A DNA stretch of 64,000 nt from Plasmodium brasilianum. Its lineage: Eukaryota > Apicomplexa > Aconoidasida > Haemosporida > Plasmodiidae. Shown here piece after piece: positions 13,995 to 28,184 of this stretch. Below the pieces are notes generated by a model, which saw nothing but the letters and a program-made list of their open reading frames with translations, was not told the origin of the DNA and made no database searches. Location: NCBI RefSeq assembly GCF_023973825.1, contig NW_027122925.1:186001-250000 (forward strand), read 5' to 3'. The stretch's first letter is position 1. The number at the start of each line of letters is the position of its first letter. Both the position numbers and the translations under genes were made by a program.

Positions 13995-16900
13995 ATTATG
14001 CAAAAATACATTTTTAAAATTTATAATATACATTCTGAATATATAAGAATTATATTTTTTCGTAAGCATGTTATCTATATGAAACTTATTTCATAAATTT
14101 TATTATTCATTATTGGAACAATGAAAAGAATAATTTGAAAAAATACTTAATAAAAGAAAGAGAAGCGAACATGAAATATGAAGATTGAAATAAAGATTCA
14201 TAAAATATATTTCAATTATATATACTATTTTTTATTTCTTTAAGATTATCAATATGAACTTTATATTAATATTTGTTTAAAAATAAGTAACAAGGTATAT
14301 ATATATATATATATATATAAATTAAAATTATATTAATGTATTCCAAAAATATTAAATTCGTAGGAAAAAAAAAAAAAGCAAAAAAATTAATATTGCAATA
14401 CTTTCTTTTAATTTATATATCGGAATTACTTAAATTTTAGAATTCTATGCTATTTCATTATTTCTATATATATAGTTATTTCCATATTCAGAGAGATACC
14501 CATTTGTATCATTTAAATATTCTTATCAATTAATCGTTCGAGAATTTAATTAATATAAAAAAAAATTTAAAATAAAAAACAGAAATACGTTAAAACTCAC
14601 GAAAGCATGATGAAAATATATACATAGTTCATGTAATTTAATATATTATAGAAAAACCATATTTATATACATAATGAAATACTTCTAGGCCGTTATGATT
14701 TAATAGATGTTCGCATAATAAACGTTTTCATTTATAGTAAGTTTGTAACTCTTTGTTTGTTATATATCAATATATTTTTTTTTAATTATATATATCTTCT
14801 CACAAAAAAAAAATCATATTTAAATGTACTGTCCCTTAATAAAGAATTCAATTTTTTTATGCAACAAATAATGTAACTTAAAGGAAAAATCCTTATACAT
14901 ATTTATAGATATTTATGATATTAAAGTATCGTTTTTGATTGTATAACTTTTATTATTATAAATTTAAAAAATTATTGAACTAATTAAAATGCCTAAAACA
15001 TGATAATAATGAAATTATTCTGAATACATAGTTTTTTATATTAACTTGTAATTTATATTCGCTTTTAAAAGAAATGTAAACAATTAAATAAAAAATATTC
15101 TTATATTTTTTTTTACTTTAATATCTACATTATTATTTAGTAACATTTTTATAAAATAAAAGATATAAAAGTTAAATACAAAAAAAATGTATAAATTAAA
15201 CAGTACTAAATGAATTTCAGCGCTTTTCTAAAACCAGAAGGATATGAAAGAAAATATAAATATTTTATAGTAAATTTAAAAAATATGATATATTTTTACA
15301 TTTTAAAAAGAATTTGTTAGTTTTGACTTTTATCTTTATATTTGTTTTTGTTTTTTTGTAATTACGCAATAATATTTTTCTTTTTTCTACTTAGTTAATA
15401 AGATTAATGGTTATTATTTTTTAAATCATCTCTCTATATATTAATATTTATAAAAATAACTAATACTAGATTTATCTGTGAAAATATAAAATCCATTTTA
15501 TATATGTAACAATTTTTAACTGCTATCATATACCAAAAAATTAGGCAGATTACAAATTATTATTTATTGTTTTATATTATATAAATCCCATAATAATATC
15601 ACTTTATTTATGAATTCTACAATATCATTAATTCATAAATAATATTAATAAATAAAATGGCAAAAAATATATTAATCTGAATTAATTATAATTATTACCA
15701 TAGGTTAATACAATGTTAAATGTAATAGATATATGCGTCGTTGTAATATAATAATCTTATAATACATAAAAAAAAATTTATTATTACATATTAATAACAT
15801 ATTATTAGGAAAATAATTATTTTTAGATAATTATATTAGCATTGACTTCGTTCCAATAATTTTGAATAAATTCAATAGAATCTAGATATACTTATTTTGT
15901 ATTACCAGAAATAAATATATTGTTCTTTTAATGTATATTAGTTTAATACATATAGGGTTCTTTCTATTAAATACTTTTACACTTTATCATGTAACATAAA
16001 TATTACATGCATATTTTATTCATACAAAGTATACATTACCAGAATAATAAATATTTATGTTTTCTTTTATATTTTATTTTTTATATATGATATGGTACTT
16101 AATAAATTTGTTAATATAACTTTAGTCTATTGAATCTATAGTGATTATACTAAAATTATATTGAATATTAAAAATAATAATAGAATATTGCCATACATAA
16201 ACTTACAAATGTAGTTATGAATTAATATTAATCTCATAAAAGCACAACAGTAATGCTTTGGAATTTATTAGGCATTTTGACAACAGGACTATTTTATTAA
16301 ACGAAACGCATATATGGGTATTGAAAAACGATATAATATTGTTATAAATATAAAAATAAAATAACAGAGGATATCTTACGTAAAATAAATTTAAAAAAAT
16401 ATTTATATTAACCATTATAATAATAACTTTTCTATATTAATTACTACTTTGTTCATAAAGTAAAAGAGAAATCATTTTATTTATGTACTAATAAAAAAAA
16501 CAATTTTTATTTTTATGTAATTATATATATTTTTTTAAATATATTTAATTATATGTTAAATATATTAGTACAATTAAAATATAATAATATACGATTTATA
16601 TATTTTACTAAATATATAATCTTAAGATATTTTACAATAATATGATATGTAAAAAAAAAAAAATAATAATTTATTATTATTCTCTGAAATCTTTGAAATA
16701 TACATTTATATATAGTACAACATATAAGACTCATAATAGAGATAAATAAAATAGCAGTGAAATAAGTGAAATTGAAAAATTTTATGATATTTCTTTTATC
16801 AATTATTTTACTATATTGGGTAAATAGAACAAAAGCCATAAATTTATTTTTTAATTGGGCTTGTCATATTTTGTCTGTAAATATAAATTTTAGTTAATAT

Positions 16901-18171
16901 ATTAATTTATATTTTTTTAATAGTCACATGTATAAATAAAATTCACTAATATATTTTACTAAAAGCTTTAGGCATAAATTTTTTTTTTTTTTTATTTAAT
17001 TTATAATTTTAATTAATCCACCTTTTAATAATATGTAATTTTTGTTTATATAATTGTTATATTTGAAATATAATCATATATATCATACTAAATCAAAAGT
17101 TATAAAGATTAAACTGAAACTTTAGCTTCTTGTGTAATAGTATGAAAAAAAATAAGAGATTGCTTTAAATAATATAATAATGTTTATCTCTAGAATAATA
17201 TATTCATACTTAAAATATTATTTTTAAGCGAGATATTTTTAATTTAACGAAATAGTACTTATTTTAATGTATTATAAATCTATTTAACTTGAATTTATTT
17301 TTCATTTATGAAAAATTATAATTTCACTAAAAATCACGAAATTCGGATTCTTAAAGAGCTTATATATTATTATCACATATTTTTAATATTAACTGAAATA
17401 ATATGAAACGTGCCATTCTAACACTAAAATAAAAATAAAAGGGAAAATTCTATACCTATAAAATAAATAATATTTATCTATTTATAGTATTTTAAAAGGT
17501 AAAAAAAGATTTTTAATTAGATACTCGAATATAATTGGCAATTTATATGAGAATACACTAAAGTTAATTTATTTTTTTCTATAGAATGTAAGTACATTTA
17601 TATAATTTTCACACGAATAAAAATAAAACGGAAGAATATTCATTACTATAATTGTATTCTAGATACAATAAAGAAATTATGTTTTTCAAATTATCATGTT
17701 TACAATTAAAAGCTTTTATATTGTACTGTACAAACTATACAACCTTATATTAATTTTAACAAAAAATTAAAGTGGTGATTTTATTATGAATTGTTTTTTT
17801 AAATTCTATATATGACAAAAAGGAATGCATCACATATAAACATAAAGCGTAACATTTTTTCACTTAGGTAAATATCAATATGACGTTAATTTAACTTTTG
17901 CTGTTTCATTCACGTATATTTATATACAATGGCGCAATCATTTTAGGGGAAGCGTAAGATTTATTTGTTTTTTATAATATTTATATATATCATAATATTT
18001 CATTAATTTGTTGTTACATAAATTAAATATATATTTTTATTCATTCAAATAAAATTCTACGAATATATATTATTATTATTAGCAGTATTTTTTATTTTAT
18101 TTTATTATTTTTTTAAAATAATTCATGTAATTACATCTTCAATATAAAACGGAATAAGGGGGGTTAGTTAA
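13995..18171. other. Intergenic DNA inside duplicated STP1-PIR block
   Basis: No supported gene. Many stretches match 49.3-53.7 kb in order, for example 14990-15110 (ACATGATAATAATGAAATTA..., GAATACATAGTTTTTTA) with 50410-50530, and 17480-17560 with 53020-53110. This shows the whole segment was duplicated with its flanking genes. It contains a TA dinucleotide run at about 14296-14319 and many A or T homopolymers. The short minus-strand frames at 16215-16415 and 16549-16839 show no recognisable protein. Confidence 0.6.
14296..14319. repeat. TA dinucleotide microsatellite
   Basis: Twelve TA units in a row downstream of the first STP1 gene. Typical of Plasmodium intergenic DNA; no function is implied. 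Confidence 0.9.
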
Positions 18172-19085
18172 AATGTTAAGAGTGATAGTATAAGTCCTGA
18201 ACAATATTGTTCTAATACTAAATATAATTCTTTAGATATTCCTAATACTAATTTTATTACATTATATCAACAGATTGGTAGATATTTAATTGAAATTAAG
18301 GATAAATATTATTCGGATAATATCAAACGTCATAAATACTTGAATTACCTGATAAATTCAGAAAAAAAAAATAAAAAGAACAATAGCTACATTTTGTTTA
18401 GCCCCTTTAGAGATGTTTCGTCTAAATTAGATAATATATGCATACAAGTAATAAAAGAAATTGATACTGAATCTTTAACAAAGCTTGAATAAATATACGG
18501 TTATTATGATGATTTTAGCAAATTTAATGTTACAAAACAGGATTCTGGTGATATAATTTGTGGTAATATTAAGAAATGTTATAACCTTTACAAGAATAAT
18601 TGTGAAAAACATCAAAAAAGTAGTTAAAATGCTTTTTGCGAGGAGTTAATTGTAAAGAAGCATTTGATAATAAAATTCATATGGTAACTCCTTGCACTGG
18701 TTTACCACATATTTATCACCTATGCAAGTAAAATATATATTTGCTATCAGTTTATCCAGATCGGTCGTATTAATAGCATCATTCTCTTTATTTTTTTTTA
18801 TATAAAGTGAAAAAAAAATTATAGTTAATAACGTGAATATTCTAACACAATGAGTATGCCCATTTTCACAATAATTTACAAGCACAAAACATTAATATAT
18901 TTAGGTATATATACATGTTTTGTTTCATATAGTTTACTTTATTGAAATCATGCTTATATAATAGCTTAGTTATGAAAAAAATAGTTGAACTTAAAGAAAA
19001 AAGAGAATCCTTACCAAATATATATAATGTATTAGATAAAAAATTTAAAGGAAGTTCTCATAGTATAGGGTATCAACCACAATGA
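18172..19085 (+). pseudogene. PIR pseudogene A
   Basis: The main exon shows PIR features in order: a conserved early block (NVKSDSISPEQYCSN), helical ectodomain with LNYLINSEKK, FSPFRDVSSKLDNI and the Cys motif ICGNIKKCYNLYKNNCE, then the membrane-proximal VTPCTGLP and a hydrophobic span. A last exon at 18943..19085 follows an AG acceptor and encodes the basic PIR tail ending IGYQPQ. It is broken by in-frame stops after LTKLE and after HQKSS, and by frame changes before VTPC and before the membrane span. The first exon and true start are not visible. It faces the fam-l gene whose stop lies 2.7 kb downstream. Copies B and C share its layout. Confidence 0.85.
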
Positions 19086-21787
19086 GATCCTTGATACAAA
19101 AATTACAGTTTATATTATTTGCCATACAAAATATAATACTCCGTGGTGCAAAAGTTACATATATGAGGATATTTTTTAATAAATAAATAAAAAAAATTAG
19201 AAATGTATACATGCGCATAAAAATTAAGAAAAAACTACACAGCAATTATTCAAACAAAGAGTTAACATAAATACAATACTATTGTTTGAATCAGTAGCAA
19301 AAAATTTATATATATATGAATTTTTCTTTAGAATAAAAATCACATAATTTTAAGGTATAAATATATAACACAAGATTGTGAAATAAATAATGATTTTATT
19401 ACACATTAATATATAGAAGCGTTTATTAAAGTAGTATTAAAGTGAAAAGAGAAGAAACAGAAGCTTTAAAAAAAACACCAGTAATACTAATGTGCAAATA
19501 AAAAAACAAAATTCAAAAAACAAAAACATTATTCAAAAATTTAAAAGAATATATATATATTATTTATATCTTTAAGGTTTCATTATCATTTATCTAGTTG
19601 CCGATAAACAGAATTAAAAATTTAAAATGATATGCAAAAATTTTAGTATGGTTGTTTTTGTATGGTATATATTCTACGTAACATTGTAAAAAAATTATTT
19701 ATATATGTAGTTAAGAGATATTTATTCTACTCAATCTCTAATTTATATAGCAAACCTCTCAATGTTTAGTTTATAATTCATATATATGTTCTTCCGAAGG
19801 ATTATACTTAATTTTCCTTTTCTCCTCTAATATATTTTATACATATAACATCCGAAGTAATAAGCAAATCTATGTATGATAAATAAAAAACATATATAAA
19901 TTTATTATACAATTATAAAAATTACACTAAAGTAAATTTTAAAAGTAACAAATCGCATATATATTAATATAATTCGTTTTTATTTACTTTATAGTAAGTA
20001 AAAAATACGACAATTACTTCCTTAAATGTAATATCATGTATCATTATAATACCTTAAGAATAAATAAAATTGAACATAAACCTACTTTTATTCAAGTTTC
20101 TAATAGAATTCCACTATTATGATATCCGAGGAACACATTATTATACATATTATATTTTAAAAATTCAGTCTCTTTTTTTATTACATGCAAAAATTTCAGA
20201 TTCTGTTCTAATAATCATATTAGTAATTTCAGAACGAGTATTAATTTTAATGATTCTGCATAGCCATGTATTATCTTAAATTTTTCCATAAAACTGCATT
20301 TTTATTATTAATTTAAATATGGAATTTATCAGATTATGCGTAATGTTAAATTCAAAATAATTAAACAAACAATATTTATCGTTAAAATTATTTCACGTTA
20401 TAGAAACATTAAAGTTTTCATACTAAAAAAAAACATAGTAATATTTTTACAATAAGGAGATACTCAATTTTATTTTTCATAATAATTTTTTTATAGTAAT
20501 TATAAATTTAATGAGGAAAAAATATCTCAGCATATTGTTCAAGTTTCTAACAAATACAGAAACACTATTTTGTTTATTATACTTTTTTAAACATTGTTTT
20601 AATTTTTACTATGTAATATATATTTAAACATTTTGTGCTTCAAAATATACATGATAAAAAAAAATAAAAATATTAATATAACATTTCTTTCCTAATCAAT
20701 ATATATAATATCATTTGGAAATATTTTTAACACAACATATATAAACTATTTAGTTAATCAACAAATTCAACATATTATTAATAATCTATTTTTTATAGAG
20801 TAATTTCAGTAAAAAAAAAGGTGCTTTATTTTATATATTTAAATTATAATATTTAAACTAAAAACATTTATTACAGATTAAAAAAGTATTTTAAAAATTC
20901 ATATTTCATTCCTATTACCTTTTTTTTTATGTATATAAATAAAAAAATATATATCTCAATTTTGCAAATGTCTAAAGTTTATTTATTTTTTTTTTTTTTA
21001 AACATAACTAGTTGTAAATTTGATAATATATATAAATTAATAAATTAAAATAGCTATAGTAGCAAAATTAAAATATTAACCATACATACTGATCTCAGAA
21101 CCCTATATAAAAACCAAATTATTTTATTATATATTTACAATTTCATATTTTTACCATGAAAAAAGTATAAGGTATATTAAAATGTATCTTAAGTAAATAT
21201 ATGTTTGGTAATGTATTTTTAAAAAAAACTAATTTTCTAAAATACATATCAAGTCCAATTTTATGTTTATAAAAAACATATACATATACAGAATAAAATA
21301 AACTTTGCTTCATTGTAAACTGAAAAGACATTTTTCTAATTAGGCAATCAAATAATCATTTTAATCTACAAAATGATAAAAAAATATAAAGCAGTATTTT
21401 CTTTGTACCTTAAATATAAATTAACATGGGAAACCACTGAAATTATATAAGTTGTAGTATTATATATTAATTAATACCTACAAATATGTATTTTACTTAA
21501 AAGCCAGATGAAATTCACAAATATATATACCAAGAAAAAATATTTAGTTATGAGGGAACATTAGTTCATAATACACATTTAAAAACATTAAAACATTTAA
21601 ATTTATAATAAGACTAATAACAATATACATTACACCTGTATATAAAACTTACTACGTATACGTTGTTCAACATGTAAAAATTATGCTATTGTGTGTATAT
21701 TTATTAAGTCTATTACTGAGAAAATATATATTTCTTTTCATGACGAAAAATTTTTTATAGAAAGAAACATAAATACTCTTATTCATT
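19086..21787. other. Shared flank between PIR pseudogene A and fam-l
   Basis: No supported gene. The order of recognisable patches matches the DNA after PIR copies B and C: an AACACAAGATT/ACGCAAGATT patch at about 19370, a TATTTTATACATATAACATCC patch near 19830, an AATAGAATTCCACT patch near 20105, and the AAATACAGAAACACTATTT patch near 20555. The last 300 bases before the fam-l stop resemble other fam-l 3' flanks (AAAACATTTAAATTT near 21590). Frames at 20070-20279 and 21143-21331 have no family features. Confidence 0.6.
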
Positions 21788-22743
21788 TTACCTTTTACGG
21801 TACTTAATTTTTTCATATTTTTTAACTTTTTTGTGGTAATAAACGATTCTTGATATAATTATGATACAATATATAATGAAGGGTATGACGTAAAATAGAT
21901 TGAAAAGAAGTGGTAAGGTATAATATGGTCCCTTACTTCCATTTGAAATTTTATACTCTAATAACGATTTTAAGAAAGTATCCTTAAGATAATTGTTTAC
22001 ATCTTTAGTCCAATTACCTAAAAAGCTCTTCAATATATCAACTAAGCCCCATACAAGGCCATAACTACCACAGTAATCTAATACAAATGACAACGATAAC
22101 AATATGAAAAATATTAAAGTTGGAGCAAGTTGCGATGCCAGTTTTTTACGCATAATTTTTTTATAAATCTTATTACTAATTGTTCTGTTATTTTTAAGAA
22201 AATCTTCATAATCAAGTTCTTTGAATATTTTTTTTTCTAAACGAGAATATTTTTTTGTTTCAAATACATAACATTTATTTTTATTAGCATGTTTATTTCT
22301 TCCAACATTATTCAGTGAACTTTCATTTACTTGCATTGTTGTTCCTGTGGCCACTTTTTTATTATTAGATATATATTTTTTTTCGTTTAATTCATTATTT
22401 GGCGTCTCATTTTTTAACTCTACAATGCATAAATTCTTATCGCGTTTACATTTTGCCAGCAATCGAAAAGTTCCATTTAATTTACTGTCTAGTTTGTAGT
22501 TCTCATCCAAGTATTTGCTAAAGATATTCTATAAACGTAAAGTAAATATTTATCATACATAAGATTAAATAATCTCATGCTACAAAAAAGCATTGATATA
22601 AAGTAAACTCAAAAAATATGAATAAAAAATAAAAATTTGTAATAACATTTTTATACCACATCTTTGTAAAAATAGCATATCAAAGATAAAAGTACAAAAG
22701 TAGAAATTTCAATCAAAAAAAATAGATTCATTTTTTGGATCAT
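21788..22743 (-). CDS. fam-l family exported protein, two exons
   Basis: Exon 1 is 22743..22657 (29 codons), the intron 22656..22529 (128 bases), exon 2 22528..21788; about 275 residues. The start ATG at 22743 gives MIQKMNLFFL, with Ile in place of the usual Glu at residue 2, and a hydrophobic leader. Exon 2 opens NIFSKYLDENYKL; FRLLAKCK is the PEXEL-like position. The strong fam-l signature runs KYSRLEKKIFKELDYEDFL and then SNKIYKKIMRKK, followed by membrane spans at about 161-181 and 235-259 and the tail KKYEKIKYRKR. The loop between the spans is about 50 residues, with Trp and Gly. The gene is intact and faces PIR pseudogene A. It is the best-preserved fam-l gene here by motif; function beyond export is unknown. 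Confidence 0.9.
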
Positions 22744-24529
22744 TATATATATTTAATATTTCAATATATTAATAAAAAAATTAACAATAATATAATATTC
22801 ATTTCCTGAAAAAGGATATTATAATTATTTATTTAGTTCGTTATTATTATTATTATTATTTTTTCGTAAAAAGTGAATAGCATATATGTATTCTGTTATT
22901 TTTTACAAAAGAAGCGATGAAAATTAACTTAAAAAATATAATATAAAGTTTTTATTTTAATCCTAGCATTAAAAAGGTAATTTGAATTAGAATAATATCA
23001 TTCGAATTCAATAACAAATATTCAATATATATAAATTATCTATTTAATACATTAAATTAGGTAATTATTTAATAATTATTTTAAATATAAAATAAAGAAT
23101 ATAATATTTGATTTCTTAATATATTGAATATATACCTAATATAGAGAATATAGAGAATACTTTGCGCTATATTTTTAGAAAAATATTACTGTTTTAATTG
23201 ATATATATATATTATAAATTTTAACATTAAAATTATATTTTTGGAATAATTTTTATATAAAAAATATTAAATTCTAATGCCGCTGTTTTTACCATTGTAT
23301 CTGTATAATTACATTAAGAGTAAATAAACTTTACTATATTGTTTACCAATTTATTTTATAATAAATATTTAAATAATTTTCATATAATATTATTAAATAA
23401 ACTATGATTCAATTGCAATAATAATATAATAAATGTATCTCTTCCTCTATAAAATTCCTTAATACGCAAATTAGTTATCCAACACATAACTAACCACTAC
23501 AAATTAAACTTGAACTATAAGTTCTTAAATATATATTAATAATAACCTGAATATGAACAAACAAGTGGTACATACGTGCGAATGTTATATATAGAAAAGA
23601 ATATTATTTCATAAAATATTATATCTTTTAACATTAATTAAGATAATATAAAAATAATTAAAAAACATTATAATATTTATTTACAAGATTTCCAATTTTT
23701 ATATATGCATAAATTAAATATATTGATATTAGATATCTCTCTTCAGATATATCTTTTAAAAAATTTGAATAACTTATGTTTTTTCATTTTATAAGTTACA
23801 TGTTTTCAAAAATATTTACAATGTTATTAATAAATCAATTATTTATCTAAAGGGAGGTTTCAGTATAAGCTTAAAGTAAAGCAGCTTTAACAAAATTTGC
23901 CTTTAATAATGTTAAAATTCCATAAATAAATTTCATACAAAACCATATAATTTATCTTTATTGACAAAATAAATATTAACATTTAAATTATAATATGTTA
24001 GATGTCTAAACATTGATAAAAACACCATAATCATTTTATGATCTATCTATACATATAACATGCATATTCTTTAAAATTTATATTATTTTAAAGAACATTA
24101 AATTTTGTAAAAATTCCAAGACATTAATAGAATATAATTATAATTATTTACGTATTAATATTTCTACTGTTGTTTAGGTTAACGTACGAGTAAAAAAAAT
24201 AACAATAGGAAAAATTTATAAATAAGCATCTATATATAATAATGTTATGCAGGTAATGTATTTATTCATAAAATTTATTTACATTTAATTAAGAAGTTAA
24301 TTAATTTTCATTATAAATATATTATTAATTTTTAATGAAGTAGTTATTAATTTATATAGAATAAAATGAGTATCTGCTGTATTATGTATGTTAATATCAA
24401 ACTAATTTTATTTTAAAAAATGAATTCTGTTAGTAGAGTCAAAAACATACAAGTATATTATAAAATTAATATCGTTTTTTTTTTATATTTATTAAAATTC
24501 TGTGATATTATAACTTAAACATTAAAAGG
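22744..24529. other. Intergenic DNA between tandem PIR/fam units
   Basis: Upstream region of the fam-l gene and the junction of two tandem units. No supported gene. It contains a short ATT trinucleotide run near 22842-22860 and long A/T-rich stretches. The promoter of the fam-l gene presumably lies in the first few hundred bases, but no specific element can be named. Confidence 0.55.
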
Positions 24530-25473
24530 AAATTGTAGATGTTATTTCAGATGTTCAAAATGACACGGGTAAAGTGCTAAAAATCCAGGAAAGAAATGTA
24601 GCAGTAGTTGAAATAACGAATTTATAATATCAAGTCTAGATACTGTTGGATATTTAATTGTACTAAATGAACAATATAATTCTTATAGCATCAAATATTA
24701 TAAAGATTTGAATTACCTGATAATCGCTCAATAAAAATATATTAAGAATGCCACTTAATTTTCAGATATAAAATAAATTTCCATCCCAATTAAATAAAAT
24801 ATTTGTGCAAGAGTTTAAAAATATTGATACAGAAATTTTAAAAAACTCTAAGTACTATACAGTTATGATAATGCTTTTAACAATTTTAATGGGCAATATT
24901 TTGGTTCTAATGTTAACTGTTGTATACATATTAAAAATTCCTTTGACTTTTTTATTTAACATTACGATCAATTCCAAAAAAAAATTAAAAACATTTTTTG
25001 TAAAGAATTAAACAATTTTAAAGAAATATATAATAATATAATGTGTAATGTAACTTCTTGTCCTGGTGTACCACAAATTTACCACCTACTAAAATAGATT
25101 ATGTATTTGTTGCTAGCTTTACAATATCTGCATTATTACTAACAATTTTCACCTTAATTTTTTTATATAAGATTAATAAATATTATAATTAATAATGTGA
25201 ATAACGTATCACAATTCTTATAATTCATTATCACACAAAGTATTAAAAAAAATAAAATAATACTTTTAATTACATATATATATCTTTTTTTTCATATAGT
25301 TTACTCCAATGAAATCAAATCTACTTAATCGTTTACAAAAGGAAAAACTAATTAAACTTAAAGAAGTTGAAAAAGAAGCAATAGAATCACCACAAAACAC
25401 ACATTATGAAGCAAATATAAATTATGAACGAAGTCTTCATAATATAGACTATCAACCACAATTCTACAATTGA
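24530..25473 (+). pseudogene. PIR pseudogene B
   Basis: A degraded copy of the same PIR type as A and C. Visible pieces are YLIVLNEQYNSYS with LNYLI, a block ending VQEFKNIDTEIL, YSYDNAFNNFNG in another frame, FCKELNNFKEIYNN, the membrane-proximal CNVTSCPGVPQIYHL and the hydrophobic span YVFVASFTISALLL. The final exon at 25300..25473 follows an intact AG acceptor and encodes FTPMKSNLLNRLQKEK through YQPQFYN. Several stops and at least two frame changes break the main exon; the first exon is not recognised. Its stop lies 2.7 kb from the stop of the facing exported-protein gene, as in unit A. Confidence 0.82.
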
Positions 25474-28184
25474 TACAAAAGTAGAGTTTATATTATTTTC
25501 ATTAGAAAGTCGAACATTTATTCGTGTATATGTTACATATAAGAGGAAATTCTTAAATACATAAGACAAAATAAAAATAAATAAATGAATACATTTGTGT
25601 AAAAATTACAAAAATAATGATGTAAATGTATTTTAAAAAAAAGCATGACATAAATTCAACCCTATAGTAAAAGTCAGAAGCAGAAAAATTAACATTTGTA
25701 TGAAATTTTTTTAAGAATGGAAAACAAATATTTTTAAAACGTAAATATACAACGCAAGATTAATAAGAATATGCTGATTCTCATGTACAATTATATGAAG
25801 TAATGTTTATTACATAAGTATTAAAAAGGGGGAGAAAACGAAACAAAACAAAAGAATCAAATATAACAACAATAGTTTTATTACATAATAAAAAAACAAT
25901 AACCTAAGATAAAAACATTAATCAAAAAGAAAAATAATAGATATTATTCAATTATAACTAACATTATTTTAAGCTTCTATCATTATTTATTTTCTTACAA
26001 TTAAGTTGAATTAAAAATTCAACTCATAATACAACAATATTAATATTGCAATCTTGATTTTGTAAATGTTCTATGTGAGAATGTATTAAGAATCATTATA
26101 CAATATGATAGGATAGGTTAATTTTAGTACTTCTCAAATATAAATGAAAAGATTCATATCCATTAATTAATAATTGATAAATATATTCCTTTCAAGCACA
26201 ATTCTTAATTCTTTTTCTTTTTTAATACCATTTTATATATTTAACATCCAAGTAAATTAAACAGATTGATACATGATAAATAAGAAATATAGATAAATTT
26301 ACCTTATAATTATCTATTTTTCTATAAATCATATTATAGTAACAAAATACATTATTCATGTTCCTATATATTATTTTTATTTACTTCATACAAAAAGAAA
26401 AATAAGATAAATATTCCAATAAATGTCATAGAAAGTAACACGAAATTATGAAAAGGATCAGGTAAATTGAAATATAATTCTATATTACTTAAGGTTTTTC
26501 ATAGAATTCTACTTTATAGTCTCCATAGAACTTATTATATACATATTACTAAACGTATGATATGTTATAAATGGAACGCTCTTTCTCCATTATGTGTATT
26601 TTTTAGGTATTGTTCTAATTTGTACATTAAAATTTTCAGAATACTCACTCGTTTTTATTATTTCACATAACAATGTATTACCTCGGATTTTATTTTATAT
26701 CCGAATTTTATTTACTAACATACATATGACATTTTTCTAATTGTAATAAATACCACATCCAAAAAAATAAAGAAGAAAATATATATTAAAGAAACTATAT
26801 CACTTCATGGAAATTTTGGAATATTCTTATAAAAAGTATAAACCCAAATAATTTTTTAATAAGGAAGTAGTCGATTTTATTTTACTTGATCATTTCTTTA
26901 TAATAATCATAAATTTAGTAGAGAAAAAGTGTTCAGCATATGGTCATACTTTAAATAAATATAAAAACACTATTTAAATTGTTATATTTTTTTAATCATT
27001 GTCTTTAATTTTAATGTAAATATTTATAATAATATATATATATATTCTAACAGTGTAATAATGCTCATAACAAAGAAAATTATAAAAATAATAAAATAAC
27101 TCTTCTTTATACACTTATTTATGCATTATAAACTTATGTTATTTTTAAAAAAATTAATATATAAAAATTATTTTTTTAATTATTATCCGAATACAACATA
27201 TTTTAATTTATTATTTATAAAAAAATTATATCAATGAAAAAAACCTTGATTTCATTTATATTCTAAATGTATATTATTAAAAGAAAAAAAGATTGTTGCA
27301 GATTAAAAGATGCTTTAAAAATTTAAATTGATCTTTAAACTTTTTTTCTTTTTTTTAGGTATATAAATAAAAAAAAAATTTCAATTACTTAGAATCTTAA
27401 AGCATATTCTCTTCATTTTAAAAAAGAATTATATATTTAATTATGTACATAAAATTATCATATTAAGAAAAAAAGTAACAAGGATAAAATTAAAATACTA
27501 ACCATACTCCACTAGACTATGGATTCTACATAAAAGGTTATTATATTATTATATATTTATAACCTAATAATTATAATATTAAAAAAAAATAATGTGTTTT
27601 TTAAAAATATATTTTAAAATAAATATATATAATACTATATGTATGATAAATACTATTTCCTGAAATTAACAACGAATTTGATTTTATTATAAATATATAT
27701 ATTTATACAACAAAGTACATTCAATTCAATTCATAATTCCCTAAAAAAGACATATTTAGTTTTAAATTTAAACGAATAATTACTTTTTTTATTTACACAG
27801 GATTTAATAATTGAAGTCTTGAAAAAAACGTAAAATAATAATTAGTGTTATTTTTTATAGTAGCAAATGTAATTTGGCACAATACATCAATAGATTTATA
27901 TGGATCGGACATCTATATATTAACTTTAAAAAACATATTTATATTTTTTTAAAAATAATGTAAAGTATAGAATTACATATATCATAATATGCTATTACAA
28001 TTAAAAAAAACGTTAAAATATAAAGTACAATCATTAAAAAATTCAAATTAATGAAACAATTAAAGGAATATATTTTTACTTTTGCTTTTCAACAAAGATA
28101 CTGAAGTGCATTTGGATTTATATAATCTAAGTAACTTATTGTTATGTGTGCTATTTGTGTACATTATGTATGGTATTACAGATC
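25474..28184. other. Shared flank between PIR pseudogene B and exported-protein gene
   Basis: No supported gene. Patches match the corresponding flanks in units A and C in the same order: ACGCAAGATT near 25756, TTTATATATTTAACATCCAAG near 26232, CATAGAATTCTACT near 26500, and GTTCAGCATATGGTC...AATATAAAAACACTATTT near 26930-26975. Frames at 25387-25569 and 26467-26670 are not family-like and are treated as chance. Confidence 0.6.

Larger units (their letters stand above)
11030..20600. repeat. Segmental duplication, left copy (STP1 to PIR A flank)
   Basis: Approximate bounds. This block matches 46390-56170 in gene order, strand and spacing, and by scattered intergenic patches. STP1 start to first recognisable PIR codon is about 6.7 kb here and 6.9 kb in the right copy. 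Divergence is substantial, so the duplication is not recent. Confidence 0.65.

Noticed and set aside
16549..16839. Minus-strand frame of 96 codons
   Set aside because: Phe/Ile/Tyr-rich translation of A/T-rich DNA with no signal, splice partner or match to the duplicated block at the equivalent place as an open frame.
24805..25011. Open frame of 68 codons with a hydrophobic middle
   Set aside because: Starts in the PIR B frame and then runs out of frame with the PIR motifs, so it is part of a pseudogene rather than a small membrane protein.
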